Counted from the stretch's first letter, positions 44,230-55,710 are shown. The stretch: DNA of 64,000 nt from Dugong dugon (GCA_030035585.1 CM057469.1:20144501-20208500), one strand, 5' to 3'. The notes: a model not told the origin generated them from the sequence alone. Made by a program: numbers and translations.

Positions 44230-46024
44230 AATTACCATTGTGAAAAACAAGGCTCCAGGAATTGATGGAAAATCAATCGAGGTGTTTTAACAAACGGAGG
44301 CAGTGCTAGAAGTGCTTACTCGTCTGTGCCAAGAAATTTGGAAGACAGCTACCTGGCCAACCGACTGGAAGAGATCCATATTTATGCCTATTCCCAAGAA
44401 AGGTGATCCAACTGAATGCGAAAATTATTGAACAATATCATTAATATCACACACAAGTAAAATTTTGCTGAAGATCATTGAAAAGTGGCTCCAGCAGTGT
44501 ATCGACAGGGAACTGCCAGAAATTCAGGCTAGATTAAGAAGAGGAGTTGGAACCAGGGATATCATTGCTGATGTCAGATGGATCCTGGCTGAAAGCAGAG
44601 AATACCAGAAAGATGTTTACCTGTGTTTTATTGACTATGCTAAGGCATTCGACTGTGTGGATCATAACAAATTATGGATAACGTTTTAAAGAATGGGAAT
44701 TTCAGAACACTTAATTGTGCTCGTGAGAAACCTGTACATAGGTCAAGACGCAGTCGTTTGAACAGAACGAGGGGATACTGCATGGTTTAAAGTCAGGAAA
44801 AGTGTGCGTCAGGGTTGTATCCTTTCACCATACTTATTCAGTCTGTATGCCGTGCAAATAATCTGAGAAGCTGAACTCTATGAAGAAGAACGGGGCATCA
44901 GGATTGGAGGAAGACTCATTAACAACTTGTGTTATGCAGATAACAACCTTGCTGAAAGTGAAGAGGACTTGAAACACTTACTGATGAAGATCAGAGACTA
45001 TAGCCTTCAGTATGGGTTACACCTCAACGTAAAGAAAACAGAAATCCTCACAACTGGACCAGTAAGCAACATCATGATAAATGGAGAAAATATTGAAGTT
45101 GTCAAGGATTTCATTTTACTTGGATCCACAGTTAGCACCTGTCATGGATGGAATTGTGTCCCCCAAAAAATGTGGGTAGCAACTTGGCTAGGTCATGATT
45201 CCTAGTATTGTATGATTGTGTTATCTGATGTGATGTCCTTATGTGCTGTGAACTCTACCACTATGATGAGATTATATGTGATCTCCTCATGTGTTGTAAA
45301 TTCTGTCACTGTGATGAGGTTATACTGATGAGGTTGACAAGATCAGTGTCTTAATGCAATCTCTTTTGAGAGATAAAAGAGAGAAGCGAGCAGAGACACA
45401 TGGGAACCTGATACCACCAAGAAAGCAGTGCTGGGAGCAGAGCGCGTCCTTTGGACCTGAGGTTCCTGTGCAGAGAAGCTCCCAGACCCAAGGAAGACTG
45501 ATGACATGGACTTTCCTCCAGAGCTGATGGAGAAAGTGTTCCCCTGGACCTGATGCCCTGAATTTGGACTTGGTAGCCTACTGGACTGTGAAGAAATAAA
45601 CTTCTCTTTGTTAAAGCCATCCACTTGTGGTGTTTCTGTTGGAGCAGCACGAGATGACTGAGACAACACCCATGGTAGCAGCAGTCAAGAAATCAAATGG
45701 CATATTGCATTGGGCAAATGTGCTATAAAAGACCTCTTTGAAGTGTTAAAAAACAAAGGTGTCACCTTGAGGACTAAGTTGTGCCTGACCCAAGCCATGG
45801 TATTTTCAGTTACTTCATATGCATGCGAAAGCTGGACAATGAAAAAGGAAGACCAAAAAGGAATTGTTACCTCTGAATTATGGTGTTGGCGAAGAATATT
45901 GAATATACCATGGACTCCCAGAAGAACGAGCAAATCTGTCTTGGAAGAAATACAACCAGAATGCTCCTTAGAAGCGAGGATGACGGGATATCATCTCATG
46001 TACTTTGGACATATTATCAGGTGA
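44230..46024 (+). pseudogene. RTE reverse transcriptase, truncated and broken
   Basis: Readable pieces in order: 'KNKAPGIDG' and 'PIPKKGDPTECENY' upstream of the RT palm; 'LCFIDYAKAFDCVDHNKLW' (RT motif A, 44.6 kb); 'CYADNNLAES' (44930 on), where the catalytic YADD has become YADN; 'KKTEILTTGP' and 'VVKDFILLGSTVS' before the LTR; then 'LCLTQAMVFSVTSYACESWT' and 'ELWCWRRILNIPWTPRRTS' after it. Several stops and frameshifts (for example at about 44290, 44690 and 44740-44926). RTE proteins make cDNA at the target site; this copy cannot. Confidence 0.85.
45135..45670 (+). mobile_element. solo LTR (MaLR-like) inside the RTE
   Basis: LTR 45140-45665 begins 'tgtcatggatggaattgtgt' and ends '...gactgagaca'. 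Flanks gcacc (45135-45139) and acacc (45666-45670) look like a 5-base duplication with one change. Near its end 'aagaaataaacttctctttg' then 'ttaaagccatccacttgtg' matches the LTR at 13.3 kb. It is a relative, not the same subfamily. Confidence 0.8.
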
Positions 46025-46235
46025 GACCAGTCCCTGGAGAAGGACATCATGCTTGGTAAAGTAGAAGTCTATGAAAAAGAAGAAGGCCCTCAAGAGTTGG
46101 ATTGACACAGTAGCTGCAACATTGGGCTCAAACATAGCAGTGATTTTGAGGATAACGTAGGATCGGGCAGTGTTTCTGTTCTGTTGTACATAGGGCTGCT
46201 ATGAGTCGGAATTGACTCAGTGGCACCTACTTTCT

Positions 46236-47407
46236 TTGAGCATCTTCTTACTGTCAAGCACAAAGAGATGTCCCAGGCTTATTTTGTAATTTTCCTACCC
46301 CAGCTCTGTAATCAGCTGTTTTTTTCCAAGGAGCACTGGTTCCTGTTAGTGGAGAATGATATTTAGAATCCAAAATCTGGATGCTAAGTGTGTTACTATA
46401 TTTGGGTGTCAGTGTTCTCAGGCCCTATCAGTGAACAGAGTTAGGAAATCCATGCTTGCATATGTACATTTACATTTATATTAATTTCTGCTTCTACATA
46501 TTGAAAACTGAGTTCACACAGATAACTCAATTCCTGCGCGACACCTCTGGGTTCTGTCTAGCTTTCCCCTTTCTATATTTGTAACTTCCAGTGAGAAACT
46601 TGGGTTCAACTATCCTCAGTATATTACTTATTTAATCAGTCCCCTGGTATGTAAATAACCAATCAATCATTCCTGACCATATTCCTAAATTGGGCTCTGA
46701 CCCACATCCCCCAGTCTCCCGCTACAATGCCTGTAGATTCCTACTTCCCTTAGCCATGCTTGATGACTTAAAGAAAAAAAGAAATACCATCACATTCTAG
46801 TGAATACTTTGTAATTCTATAGCTTCATGCTATGATCTTCTAGGTGAAATTGCCTTATAATAGGGCGGTCTTTTAGTGTTTTTTGTAACTATCTATTTTT
46901 GATGTGATCCAGTGTGTGGATGAGTCTTAGACTTTGATTCTGGTCTTTATGAACATGGTTTGCTGTGTTTTGAACTTATCTAATGGCTAACCTAAAGCAA
47001 TGTTGTCATAATAAAATTATAGTATACTTTATAAGAAAATAATTTGGAGACTCCTGAGAGTTTTCTTTATAATTTAGTTGATAATTCTGATAACACGGAG
47101 AACATGATTAACATAAAGCCCATTTGGGTAGTAGTTTTACTCTTTTACCAGCTAATCTATCGATATAATAGTTATTGGACCATTTCAAAGATTTACTTGT
47201 ATTTTTAACCCTTAATTTCCAGTTTTTCAGGTGGGTTTGCAGATGTGACAAAAGGCAGTCAAGGAACAAGAAGAGGGCTGTATGAAAAGAGTTAGTAAAG
47301 AGTCTTCTGTAAGGCAGTTGTTCATTTATTTGGTAAATATTTATTGACTATCACTGTTCTGCTGGGAAGATTGTGAGTCAAAATAGGCAGGGTACTTTAC
47401 TCCATAG
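46236..47407. other. unique sequence
   Basis: No recognised repeat or exon. A 'ggtaaatatttattgac' L2-like end lies near 47330-47347. Confidence 0.4.
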
Positions 47408-47645
47408 CACAGGGTTTATCAGCCTTGGCACTATCGACATTTTGGACCAGATAATTCTTTTTTGTTGTAGGAGGCTGCTCTTTGTGTTGTAGGATGTTTA
47501 GTAGTATCTCTGGCTTCTACCTGCTAGATGCCAGGAGCAACCCACTCCACCCAGTTGTGACAACCAAAAATGTCTCCAAACATTATCAGATGTCCTCTGA
47601 TGGGGGTGAGGGGCAAAAATCACCATCCCTGGTTGAGAGCCTCTG
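47408..47645 (-). mobile_element. MER5A-type hAT (Charlie) element, antisense
   Basis: 'ggcactatcgacattttgga', 'gttgtgacaaccaaaaatgt' then 'ctccaaacattatcagatgt' and 'catccctggttgagagcc' are the antisense MER5A sequence, nearly full length. Non-autonomous and ancient. Confidence 0.85.
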
Positions 47646-47697
47646 CTCATAGACCTTAAAATTGCCTGTAGATACAGGTAGTAAACATGTAATCATT

Positions 47698-47772
47698 CAA
47701 AACATATATATATTTTATATTTATATAGACACATATATGCATGCATACACACCCACATACACGTACACACAG
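47698..47772 (+). repeat. TA/CA-rich microsatellite
   Basis: Alternating (TA)n, (CATA)n and (CA)n units just 3' of the antisense RTE tail. Confidence 0.7.
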
Positions 47773-47773
47773 A

Positions 47774-48282
47774 CATGTTACTGCTGTTAAGTGTTGTCGA
47801 GTTGGTTCCAACTCATAGTGATCCTGTGTACAACAGAATGAGACACTGCCCAGTCCTGTGCCATCCTCACAATCGTTGTTAGGCTTGACCCCATTGTTGC
47901 AGCCACTGTGTCAATCCATCTTGTGGAGGATCTTCCTCTTTTTTGCTCACCCTCTACTTTACCAAGCGTGATGTCCTTCTCCAAAGACTGGTCCTGCCTG
48001 ATAACATGTCCAAAGTACATGAGAGAAGTCTCGCCATCCTTGCTTCCAAGGAACATTCTGGCTGTATTTCTTCGAAGGCAGATTTGTTCGTTCTTCTGGC
48101 AGCCTGTGATATATTCAGTATTCTTTGCCAACACCATAATTCAAAGGTGTCAGTTCTTCTTTGGTCTTCCTTATTCATTGTCCAGCTTTCGCATGCATAT
48201 GAGGCAATTGAAAATACCATGGCTTGGGTCAGGTGCACTTTAGTCCTCAAAGTGACATCTTTGCTTTTCAACACTTTTAAAA
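47774..48282 (-). mobile_element. RTE LINE 3' region, antisense
   Basis: Minus-strand open frames (47787-48274) read 'HLTQAMVFSIASYACESWTM', 'ELWCWQRILNIS' and 'MYFGHVIRQDQSLEKDI', the same C-terminal region as at 45.7-46.1 kb, with frame changes. 5'-truncated ~500-bp copy. Confidence 0.9.
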
Positions 48283-48296
48283 ATACATATAACGCA

Positions 48297-48302
48297 TATT
48301 TT

Positions 48303-48334
<32 letters not shown>

Positions 48335-48345
48335 TGTAAAAATAT
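48297..48345. repeat. (TA)n palindrome
   Basis: ATTTTTACATATATA... and ...TATATATGTAAAAAT form an inverted repeat around a TA tract. Confidence 0.8.
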
Positions 48346-49168
48346 ACATAATTATCAACTGTGATAAGCACTGATTAAGAGAAATACAGAGAGCCATGAG
48401 ATTATAACCAAGAAAATAATGACTCCATAATGCATTTAGAGTTCAAACATATACAAAGTTTTTTATTGAGTATATTCAGTACTTATGTGAGAAAAAGTTA
48501 AGACGTGGTCTTTTACTATAAGAATTGGCTGCCCGTATAATGTACCATCCAAACCAGTACCCTTTTGAGAGTGAAAGAGTCCACTATTAATAACTAAGCT
48601 GGGACAATAGGTAGAAATGAGTCAAATCCTGCATAAGGATTTCCAGGATCTCCTCAGGCAACAAGATCAATATATGAAATACAGAGAAAATAATTCCAGA
48701 TAATGTATAAAAGAAGTACTAAAATATGTGATATTATTGCAGGAGGGGTTCATTATAATTTCTCCATCTTGATTTTATAGAAGGCTTCCTGGAGAAAGAT
48801 GGGATTCCAGCTCTTCACCTTCGTCCTTCAGGTTCTCTCTAACATGTCTCAACTTTTCCTGTTAAGTTATTACACTCTATTACTTATCCTACCCGGTTGA
48901 AGAGTTTGAATTTGATGTAACAGACAGTAGAGACCCATTGGAGAGACTTGATGAGGAATATAACATGATGAAGTGGTTACATCTGGAAGAAACTGTTCTT
49001 TTCTGTACCAATCTGGATCGTGTTAACATTGGGTTACAAAAGACCAATATTATGTATGCAACTATCAAGTATATATGCTAAAAGAAAAACTTCATGAATT
49101 AAATCAAATATCTGTAAATTTCTTCTTAAAAACAAATTTCCTAGATCATTCATACACATAAATGGATG
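48346..49168. other. unique sequence
   Basis: No recognised repeat or exon. Confidence 0.4.
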
Positions 49169-49912
49169 TTGTTGTTCTTTTTTTTTTTTTTTAATTGTAC
49201 TTCATGTGAAGGCTTACAGAACAAATAGTTTCTCATGAAACAGTAGTACACATATTGTTTTATGACATTGGTTAACCCCACAACATGTCAACCCTCTAAC
49301 TTCTCAACCTTTTTTTTTTTTTGGTGAAAATACACATAGCCAAAGATACGCCATTTCAAAAATTTCTACATGCACAGTTCAGTGACATTGACTGTGCTCT
49401 TCCAATTGTGCTGTTATTCTCACTTAAGATGAAGGCTTACAGAACAAAATAGTTTCTCGTTTAACAGTTACTGCACATGTTGCCCTGTGACAGTGGTTAA
49501 CAATCTCACAACATATCAACAATATCCTTACTCAACCTTGGGTTCCCTATCACCAGCTTCCTTGTCCCCTTCTGCCTTCTGGCCCTTGTCCCTGGACTGC
49601 TGTACCTCATTAGTCCCATTTGGTTTTATGGGGCTGTCCACTCCCAGGCTGAACGGTGAACCTGGGAGATAACTTCACCACTGAGCTAAAAGGGTGTCTG
49701 GGGGCCATACTCTCGGGGTTTCTCCAGTCTCCTTTAGGCCAGTAAATCTGGTTTTTTTTTTTTGTGAGTTAGAGTTATGTTCTCCATCCTTCTCCAGCTC
49801 TGTCCAGAACCCTCTGCTGTGATCCTGGTCAGAGCAGTCAGTGGTGGTAGCCGGGCACCATCTAGCTGTACTGGACTCAGTCCGGTGGAGGCCTTGGTAT
49901 TGTTGTTCTTTT
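49169..49912 (-). mobile_element. young L1, 5'-truncated, with 13-base target duplication
   Basis: Insert 49182-49899 lies between identical copies of ttgttgttctttt (49169-49181 and 49900-49912). The plus strand starts with a T run (the L1 poly(A)). It is 3' UTR only and matches 58208-58935 with few differences along its length. Carries the duplicated 3' module and an internal T run (49310-49322). Confidence 0.95.
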
Positions 49913-51239
49913 TGTCTTGTTATTTTTAGGGACAGTTATTAAAATAGTATGAGGGTTTGAGAATATGTTTAGAAAAAAAGGGAAAAACTGTAAAAAGCTG
50001 AAAAGTTTACTTTGGGTCAGGGCTGGCCTGCTTATATAGGAGCTTTCTGCATCAGAATATTTTTGTATTCCCTGATTTTTTTTTTAAATGATACTTTTAA
50101 TTTCTTATAATACTGAGAACCTCCTAAGTTATACTTTTATTTAATAATCATGCTATTTAAAATGTATTTACCTTTAAAAAGGGTTAGGAATGTCTTTCCT
50201 CTTATTCCTGTGGATCGCTTTGCAGTCTTGTTGCCTGGCTGAGATCAGATGGCAGAGGAGGGAAGATTGTAAATTTTAAAATATGGGGCATTTTGAGAAG
50301 TTAAGGCAGGTCAAGACGGTATGACAAATGGAAGAAGAATGGAGAACACAAAACTGGTAGAAATAACAAAAGAATGGAGAGAGGAGTACGTTTTGGGAAA
50401 GGAGGTAGGAATTATGCCACAGGTACGCTTGACCATTTCAGATATTTGCTTAGGGCCAGTCTGTGCCTGGGAAGAGGGGTGAAAATGTAAACCTCCTTTC
50501 CTCCACCCTTCCATTCCAGGGACCTAGATTTAGGGCTGGTCTAGCTGTCAGTGACTAGTACTGTTTAACTGAGTTACATAGAACTTTGTGAAGACAACCT
50601 TGAATTTTACAACTGTTTCTACATTATTCTCTGGAGCAAAGCATTCAGAGTACCTCAAAGCTACTGGTAAACAGAACAACTACCTACAAAATGTTTGGTA
50701 TTTCGAATTTTAAACTGTATTTGAGTTTAAAAAAATAAAAAGTTGAAAATACTAGATCTGACACTTGTGTGCAATTGAAATGAGGTTGTTTTAGAAAATT
50801 AAATTTGGCAAATGATTAATCCTTAATAAGGAGTAATTGTTTTATCTATTTTAGGGAAAAATTAATTTAACAAACCTATTATTATGTGAAAATGAGGTAA
50901 TGAACATGGGCAGTACATAATTTCCGTAACATTTATAGCATCAGCCACAAAAAAGGCTGAATTAGCGTCATCAAATACAAAGAATGTTCATTTTGGTATC
51001 AAAGCTGTTTGGAAAGCACTGCTCATGGTTAACTATAATTTATTTAACATTTCAGGACTATGTAAAATTGTTATGCCATACCTTTCAGATGTTTGTATGC
51101 TGGATTTTGAATGAGTGTTGCATTTTTTGTGCTTTCTACTATTGAGTAGAAGTAGATTCTTTTTTCCAGTTCAAAAGTTTCCTCCTCCACTGATTTTTGG
51201 TTTTGTACCAAAAATAAACTTAATTAAATGAAGTAATAA
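49913..51239. other. unique sequence
   Basis: No recognised repeat or exon. Purine-rich antisense L2-like text at 50320-50420 is possible. Confidence 0.35.
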
Positions 51240-51840
51240 AACAGTCTCCCAGTAAGCACCATTTCAAACTCCCTACCTTGACTCAACAGCAATATATATG
51301 TATTTTTTTTTTTGCCCAGTCTTAGCCTTGGCTCAGCAGCTGGCCATGGTTAGATAGCCAGACTTCTCTAGGTTCCCCCACCTTTCCATGGAGCCAGTTT
51401 TGGTTGGGTAGGATAGCAATGTGAATAGCAGATTGGCTAATCAAAGTGGTCTTAGGCTGTTGTAGGCCCCAGAGCTAAAGTTCCTGGAGGCCAGCCAACT
51501 TCCTGAAACCCCCTGATACCTAGGAACTCAGCCTTGCATAGCTGTCTAGGCCCTGCTTTTCTGGTTTTTTTTTTTTTTTCCCCCTCCCCTTTTCTTTCCT
51601 CTGCCAACCCTATTTCCCTGTGGACTGGGTCCTATTTCAGCTCTTCAATGCATGTAGCAGGTCTATTCCTGTAGACAGAGGTCCATTCAGCAATAAATGT
51701 TCCTAGCTTCTCCATTTTACGTTTCCGAGTCTGAGGTCCCGTGTACCTCCCAGATCAAAGAGCCCCTTTCCCCCAACTACTGGGTGGTACTTGCCAAGGC
51801 CCTTTTTTTAACAAGGCCACGTAGCAGAATATCCTAACTC
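51240..51840 (+). mobile_element. possible solo LTR, not assigned
   Basis: Promoter/polyadenylation-like layout: GC-richer 5' half, T run then a C-rich run (51567-51597), AATAAA within 'attcagcaataaatgttcct' (51686-51705) followed by a short U5-like part. Neither ends nor duplication are clear. No internal genes. Confidence 0.3.
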
Positions 51841-52631
51841 TCTCCCCACCAAACTGAGGAGAAAAAAAACAACCAAAGAAAAACACAAAGAATTTATTAT
51901 TTTAAAAGATGAATACAGCACTCTTCTTCCCCCTTCCCTTCAAACAAGAAACAAGAGAATATTACGTACATAAAATTTAGATGGAATTGCGTTTCTTAGA
52001 GTACTACTCATTTAAGCATTCTTGTTATTTAAATCTGAATTTAAGCATTTGGCAAGAATGTCCAGTTGATTTACCATTGTCTCGGATATACTTTCAACAG
52101 TTTGTGAGAGTTGGTCTACCAGTGGGGTTTTGTGCACACCAGCACTTGTCTTCTGGCAGGTGTCTTCGTATTATAAAAGTTGCATAGATACTTAAAATAT
52201 GTTGTTGTTTCTCATGCTTCTATAAATTTTCTACAAGTCCTTTCTTCTCATGAGTATTTTTTTTAAGTATTTAAAAATTATATCTGGTTTTGTGTAAATT
52301 AGAGCTTTAATAAATTAGAGAGCAATTTTCACAAGTAAAACTGGGTCAGGTAGCTCAGAATTTTAAAGTTAATTTTTTAGAAACGTAGTATCACCATTAT
52401 TACACGTTCTGTATATGTTTATAACCTAACAGTGTCAGTACCAGCAGGTAAAATAAAGGGAAAGTCAGTTTTCTTTCTCCTTCTTCCTTAAATATGATTT
52501 TATCATTTCTTTTCTAGTAAATTGACCAGTTACTTAAGTATGACCTAGTCTTAATCAACAACGTTCAGTTGAGAGCATTTTGAAGAAGTACCCAGAATTG
52601 GAGAAAGGACATTTCCTTTTGCAGCAGTTGT
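51841..52631. other. unique AT-rich sequence
   Basis: No recognised feature. Confidence 0.35.
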
Positions 52632-52715
52632 GATACAAAGAGAGAGGGAGACAGAGAGAGACAGAAAGGAGGAGGAGGAAAAGGGAAGGACGGGGAGGAG
52701 AGAGGAAGAAGAAAC
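52632..52715 (+). repeat. (GA)n/(GGA)n purine tract
   Basis: AGAGAGAGGGAGACAGAGAG units followed by GGAGGAGGAA. Gives spurious Arg/Glu-rich frames. Confidence 0.9.
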
Positions 52716-53149
52716 GTGTGCATGCTTGAGAGTGAGGCATGCAGTAGTTGAAAGTCAGTCTTATGGTGTGAAATTGGGAGGACTTTCAGTTACATCTAAA
52801 GATGATTTAAATGTATGCTTTAATACAATATAAAATTTGGTTCAGTGGAAACAAAGAATTATGATTAGAAATGATCAGGGAGATTTTAAAGAAAGTTTAA
52901 AGCAGAATTTTGCAGGAAGGGAAGATAGATTGGCAGAATTTAAGTTTGGGCCAAGTTCATAGGCAGATTAATTCGCACTTATTAACTCAATCAGTTGCTT
53001 CGTAACAACAAGCCTCTTGCCTCTTTATTTTATTGAAGTACATAGGAGGCCATATTACCATTAGGCAGTATGAGAAGAAGTAGGCAGGGAAGGAGTTATG
53101 AGGGAGAAAATAAAACGATTACTCTGCTGTAGGAGCCAAGTGATAGATC

Positions 53150-54060
53150 AATTATCCCATCATGTAAGGATTTAAGAACAAAAGAGGCCTGAAAAGAGAC
53201 CACTGATTGCTTCATTGGTGACCTTCTGGGGATCAATTTCAGTAGAGTAGTGATGATAAAAGTCATATTGCAAGGGGTTGAAGAATGAATGGATATTGAA
53301 GAAATGGAGACAGTTATTATATATTATTCTTTTGAGTGGTTTTATAATAAAAGAACATAGATTGCAGCAGGGTCAAAGGAAGATGATTTTTGGATAGGGC
53401 TATGTTGAGCATTGTCAGAGGTTGTAGAGAATGGTCACAATACAGAAGAAAATTCTGAAGATTTGAGAGCGATGACCATTGTTGTAACCGAGTCTTAGAG
53501 ATAGCTGACAAAAAATGGGACACCAGAAAAAGGGGCCAGCCCTTGAAAAGGAGGGGGGATGTATGTCTTCATTTGAAGTAGTGTAAGAGAATATTCCAAA
53601 TAGACTGTTTCAAATGGAGAGTTGCTAAGCTATTCACATTCAGTGGTTCCCCTGTTCTCTAGGAAATAACGTTATAATAGAATTAGAGACGGGACTAGGG
53701 GAGAAGGGTTTGAATAAAGAGTTGGCATGATTGCTTTGGTAAGTAATATAATCAGGTCTACTAGAGATGAATGAAATAATTTCCCAGGATTGCATGAATT
53801 CATTGGGGTTTGTTTCATAATTTAACATACCACAGGTACACAGAAAGCAGATGGTATAATATACCTAGGGTGGAGTTTGATAAAATGTATACAGGGGAAG
53901 AAAAAGTACACGAGAAGAAAATAGGCTGACCATGGATTCAGTGAAGAATGAGATAAGTAAGTGAAGACTGGGAGAATTGGGAGAGATCGAAGGACTAGAG
54001 AGGGTAAAGAAAAGGAAAGAGGAAGTTCAGTAGGGGTAAGGGAATTAAAATATTAGTTTA
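53150..54060 (-). repeat. L2-like fragment, antisense
   Basis: 'caaggggttgaagaatgaat' and 'ttcttttgagtggttttata' are antisense text in the same order as other L2-associated copies. Long but diverged; family less certain. Confidence 0.45.
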
Positions 54061-54791
54061 AAATATTAAAGGTAGAGTAGTTTACTCATGAAACAATATT
54101 TGAGTGCCTCCCCTGTGCTAGGTACTGTTCATTTGTAGTTAGAAGTAATGGAAGTACCAAGTATGTACTGTTCCATGGAATTGCCACTAGATGTCACTCT
54201 GACTCATATGGCAAGGCTAGCCTTGACATATTCTTAAGATTGAAAATCAGGTTTAAGATTGAAAAACAGGCAGTGTTTGAGGGCTGAAGCAGATTAATTC
54301 TTTATTACCGAGTTCTCTCATTTGTTCAGAAGTTCATGTGTTTATTATATCTTCGCTTGGTTGATTTTTTTAACTATGTAAATCACACTAAATAGTATTC
54401 TTCCAGTGAACTTCAGAATTTTCTGGAATTCTATATAAAAGTTTGTGAAGTCATTTTCTTCCCTTAATATTGTTTTAGTTATTTGTCTGCTAAATTGACT
54501 TTGGTTTTATAGGGACTAATTTTTATAAGCACTAACAAAGCTGCTTATTTCTAAGTGGTCAAGGTTGTGCATGTGGCCATCATAGCTGTGAGTGTAAAAT
54601 TTTGCTCTATGTGACACTATCGTCTATCTGTCCTCAGCTCTGAGGAAGAGCATGGTACCTATCTAGCTCTTTTTTCATCCAATTCTTGTTTTCTGTCCCA
54701 GCCAGATAGCATCACCAGGTATAGTTCTGCTTCTTTATCTTTGTGTCCAAATGAAAGGGTCATGTGTAGAAACTCTGTCAGACTTTCTGCT
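54061..54791. other. unique sequence
   Basis: 'gtgcctcccctgtgctaggt' near 54104 is a short L2/MIR-like end. Nothing else. Confidence 0.35.
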
Positions 54792-54915
54792 GTTGTTAGG
54801 TGTCGTAAAACTCATAACAACCCCTGTGTACAACAGAATGAAACACTGCCTGGCCCTGCGCCATCCTCACAGTCATTGTGATGCTTGAGCCCATTGCTGC
54901 AGCCACTGTGTCAGA
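54792..54915 (-). mobile_element. RTE LINE 3' tail, antisense
   Basis: 'gtgtacaacagaatgaaaca', 'ccatcctcacagtcattgtg' then 'cattgctgcagccactgtgt' match the antisense RTE end at 47.8 kb. Confidence 0.85.
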
Positions 54916-55481
54916 CTTTCTGCCTCCCCACAGCTTTTTCCAGCCTTCTTTCAAAACTTCTGAACAACTTGGAAAGTTATGCAGTATACTTATTAAACAA
55001 ACATACAAAAAGCACACAAATTTACAAACAAACCGTGTTGACTTCTCTAGTAACACACATATAAGCAATACCCAGGCACACTGTACATTTTATGTTTATA
55101 TTCTTACGTGTGTTCATTTATGTTAATTTTTCCCCTTCATTTTAACAGAGAGAAGAGATTATGCAGTATTGCTAGAACAGTCAGGTCTCAACATAAAACA
55201 ATTTGAAGATTATTACCATAGAAAAAGCATAGCACCACATTTTCTACATGTGATATGCCTAGTCATATCTCAGTGATTACCTCATTTCGTTGCTCTTACT
55301 TAGCTTGTGATCCACTGTGATCTTAAAATCATTTTTAGCCATGCTGGCAAAAAAACTATGTCTCTTAAGTGAACTTTCAAAATTTATCCGTATTGAATTT
55401 TATTTGTGTTTGTAGACAAGGTTGATATTTTAGTATATCCAAATGTAATATTAAAACTTTCATTTGGAAAGCTTCCTGTTT
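54916..55481. other. unique AT-rich sequence
   Basis: No recognised feature. Confidence 0.35.
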
Positions 55482-55710
55482 GCTAACGTCATAACAAAAC
55501 CAAACCTGTTGCCTTCAAGTGGACTCTTGACTCCTGGTGACCCCATGTGTTACAGAGTTGAACTGCTTTGTAAGGTTTTCTTGGCTGTAATCTATAGAAG
55601 CAGATTGCCAGGCCTTTTTTCCGTGGCACTGCTGGGTGAATTTGAACCACCAACCTTTAGGTTAGTAGTCAGGCGCAAAACATTTGCATCACCCAGGGAC
55701 CTAACATGAT
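55482..55710 (-). mobile_element. AfroSINE with imperfect 10-base duplication
   Basis: Element about 55492-55700; flanks ctaacgtcat and ctaacatgat. Tail 'aaacctgttgccttcaagtg', body 'atagaagcagattgccaggc', head 'gcgcaaaacatttgcatcac'. Confidence 0.85.

Larger units (their letters stand above)
44223..46235 (+). mobile_element. RTE LINE (BovB-like), 5'-truncated, split by an LTR
   Basis: About 1.5 kb of RTE sequence starting just before the reverse-transcriptase domain; the endonuclease half is missing. It runs through the RT core and C-terminal region to the 3' tail 'gctatgagtcggaattgact'. Inserted in an L2; carries a solo LTR at 45140-45665. It is the longest RTE copy here and the reference for all the tails. 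Confidence 0.9.

Noticed and set aside
45343-45669. 99-108 codon overlapping frames on the minus strand
   Set aside because: They are the antisense of the MaLR-like LTR, which is non-coding.
52630-52833. Arg/Glu-rich open frame
   Set aside because: Translation of the (GA)n tract.
55145-55260. Possible exon after 'cattttaacag' at about 55149
   Set aside because: Acceptor-like text only; frames close quickly and no donor stands out.
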